In this document: positions 6,692 to 7,706 of the stretch, piece after piece
Layout of the letters: each line of letters begins with the position of its first letter
How positions within the stretch are numbered: the first letter of the stretch is position 1
DNA from: Flavobacteriaceae bacterium
GTDB lineage: Bacteria; Bacteroidota; Bacteroidia; Flavobacteriales; Flavobacteriaceae
Direction of reading: 5' to 3'
Length of the DNA stretch: 7,706 nt
NCBI GenBank assembly: GCA_002729755.1
Contig: PBYT01000007.1
Location: forward strand, 1 to 7,706
The notes under the pieces: model-generated
Seen by the model: the letters and a program-made list of their open reading frames with translations, nothing else
Database searches by the model: none
Told to the model about the DNA's origin: nothing
Made by a program: the position numbers and the translations under genes

Positions 6692-7641
6692 TTCTTATTT
6701 GCAAACTTCTCTAATAGAACAACAAAGAGTATACCAATAATAATATAAACAACTGCTAAAAGAGAACTATCAGTATTAACTTCAGGAATATAAATAGCAA
6801 TTTTATCAATTTCTTCTAATTCTTGAGATTTGATTTTCCATGGCCAAACACCTCTTAAAGAACCTGCAATAAATCCAACAATTAATGCTAACGTAATTGA
6901 TTTATGTTTCTTAAGTAAAGATCCTAATATATTAGATAAATATATAAGTCCAAAAATAGATCCTGTAGTAAATAAAAAAAGAACTTTTAATAAATAGACT
7001 CTTTCATCATCATATATAAAATTAAAATCGAATTTAAATAAATCTACAATAGAAAAATATAATGAGTTAACTGAATCAACCATTATCAATGTATAGTTAC
7101 CCATTAGTAATAAAAGGTATGAGCCAGAAAGTCCAGGAAGAATCATGCCAGAGATAGCTATAACTCCAGAAATGAAAATTATTAGTTCAGAACTTCCTAA
7201 ATTAATTTTATCTGCAAAGCTTATAATCATACCAACTATAAACCCAATAATTAAAGCTGTAGATGTTCTGAATGTTAGTTTCTCTAGCTTATTATATATA
7301 ACATAGAATGAGCCTACTATCATTCCAAAAAAGAGACCATAAATATATAATTCATATTTTTCAATTATCAAATCAAGTAGAAGAGAAACACTAAAAAAAC
7401 TTGCAATTAACCCTCCAAAAACAGTAAATAAAAACTTTCCATTTATTTCATTATAAAAGCTAATAAATCCCTCTTTAAACAACTTTTTAAATGAACTAAA
7501 ATTAATTTTAGTAATTGAATCGATTAATTCTTCATAAATCCCAGTAATAAATGCAACTGTACCTCCAGACACACCAGGAATTTTATTAACAGCTCCCATT
7601 GATAAGCCTTTAATGAAGAGGAAAACATAATATTTTCTCAT
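6688..7641 (-). CDS. popT: DUF368 membrane protein, PopT-like undecaprenyl-phosphate translocase
   Basis: Polytopic inner-membrane protein of 317 residues. Members of this family (PopT) have been shown in other bacteria to return undecaprenyl phosphate, the lipid carrier of cell-wall and envelope glycan synthesis, across the membrane; assignment here is by family. Two inverted-repeat-like signatures are clear: MGAVNKIPGVSGGTVAF (15-31) and MILPGLSGSYLLLLMGNY (166-183), plus GSLRGVWPW (260-268) near the end. Hydrophobic segments lie at about 69-92, 97-116, 127-144, 151-180, 217-240, 248-262 and 292-311, with re-entrant hairpins likely at the PGxSG motifs. The ATG at 7641 is preceded by no clear Shine-Dalgarno sequence. 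Its TGA stop overlaps the TTG start of aroE by 4 bases. Bacteroidota often carry two such genes side by side; only one is seen here. Confidence 0.9.
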   Translation of the reverse strand: MRKYYVFLFIKGLSMGAVNKIPGVSGGTVAFITGIYEELIDSITKINFSSFKKLFKEGFISFYNEINGKFLFTVFGGLIASFFSVSLLLDLIIEKYELYIYGLFFGMIVGSFYVIYNKLEKLTFRTSTALIIGFIVGMIISFADKINLGSSELIIFISGVIAISGMILPGLSGSYLLLLMGNYTLIMVDSVNSLYFSIVDLFKFDFNFIYDDERVYLLKVLFLFTTGSIFGLIYLSNILGSLLKKHKSITLALIVGFIAGSLRGVWPWKIKSQELEEIDKIAIYIPEVNTDSSLLAVVYIIIGILFVVLLEKFANKN

Positions 7642-7664
7642 GGCTTCTTAAGATACTAAAAATT

Positions 7665-7706
7665 ATGAAAGAAAAATTTTCTCATTTACTAGCTCAGGGA
7701 AATTTT
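7665..7706 (+). CDS. Possible 5' fragment of a divergent gene
   Basis: From ATG at 7665 the plus strand is open to the window edge and would encode MKEKFSHLLAQGNF, 14 residues. This starts 23 bases from the divergent DUF368 start. The product is not recognisable from so few residues. The same bases on the minus strand can be read as the last 13 residues of an upstream gene ending in TAA at 7663 (NFPELVNEKIFLS), 21 bases before the DUF368 start, which would fit a leftward operon equally well. I lean slightly to the plus-strand reading because it begins with a clean ATG. Confidence 0.3.
   Translation, partial: MKEKFSHLLAQGNF

Noticed and set aside
1..7706. CRISPR array, insertion sequence, tRNA or rRNA gene, toxin-antitoxin or defence system
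   Set aside because: The window is almost wholly filled by recognised housekeeping genes, the gaps are 2 to 55 bases, and the only repeats are within one coding sequence. No transposase, tRNA cloverleaf or spaced direct repeats were seen.

Overview
This is a compact, very AT-rich stretch (about a quarter G+C by eye) from the chromosome of a bacterium, most likely a member of the Bacteroidota, probably a marine Flavobacteriales-type lineage with a small genome. The grounds are: the family variants (a COX15-type heme A synthase with a long first periplasmic loop and the EYINRL motif, a CCA-adding enzyme with an HD domain, a multi-repeat DUF349 protein, a shikimate dehydrogenase starting YGLIGKDIDYSFSR); the lack of Shine-Dalgarno sequences; a possible TAnnTTTG promoter element; and gene neighbours that I recall as common in that phylum. 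The lineage call is inference from memory, not from a search.

Layout. From the right edge, three genes run leftward on the minus strand: a DUF368 membrane protein (PopT-like undecaprenyl-phosphate translocase), aroE (shikimate dehydrogenase) and a long Lys-rich DUF349 protein. In the middle, two plus-strand genes, ruvX/yqgF and def (peptide deformylase), meet the DUF349 gene tail to tail, with the two stop codons sharing one TTAA. Divergent from ruvX, across a spacer of about 55 bases, a second minus-strand unit reads yrdC/tsaC (threonylcarbamoyl-AMP synthase), cca (tRNA CCA-adding enzyme) and ctaA/COX15 (heme A synthase) to the left edge. At the far right, 42 bases form an open start of a possible divergent gene that cannot be identified.

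Function. All recognised genes are housekeeping. yrdC and cca both act on tRNA (t6A modification and CCA-end synthesis). ruvX and def act in ribosomal RNA processing and in N-terminal maturation of new proteins. ctaA supplies heme A for an aa3-type terminal oxidase and so points to aerobic respiration. aroE serves aromatic amino acid synthesis, and the DUF368 protein probably recycles the lipid carrier for cell-wall synthesis. Genes within each unit are 2 bases apart or overlap by 4 bases, except for the 47 bases before DUF349, so each unit is probably one transcript with coupled translation.

Points worth a second look are mostly at small scale: non-ATG starts in three genes (TTG, GTG, TTG), two of them locked into 4-base stop/start overlaps; a recently duplicated PPMPKDKRTKEYKEW motif in the DUF349 protein; an 18-base tandem duplication at that protein's C-terminus; and the shared TTAA stop. 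I see no mobile element, CRISPR array, RNA gene, defence system or biosynthetic cluster, and nothing I would call a new biological system.
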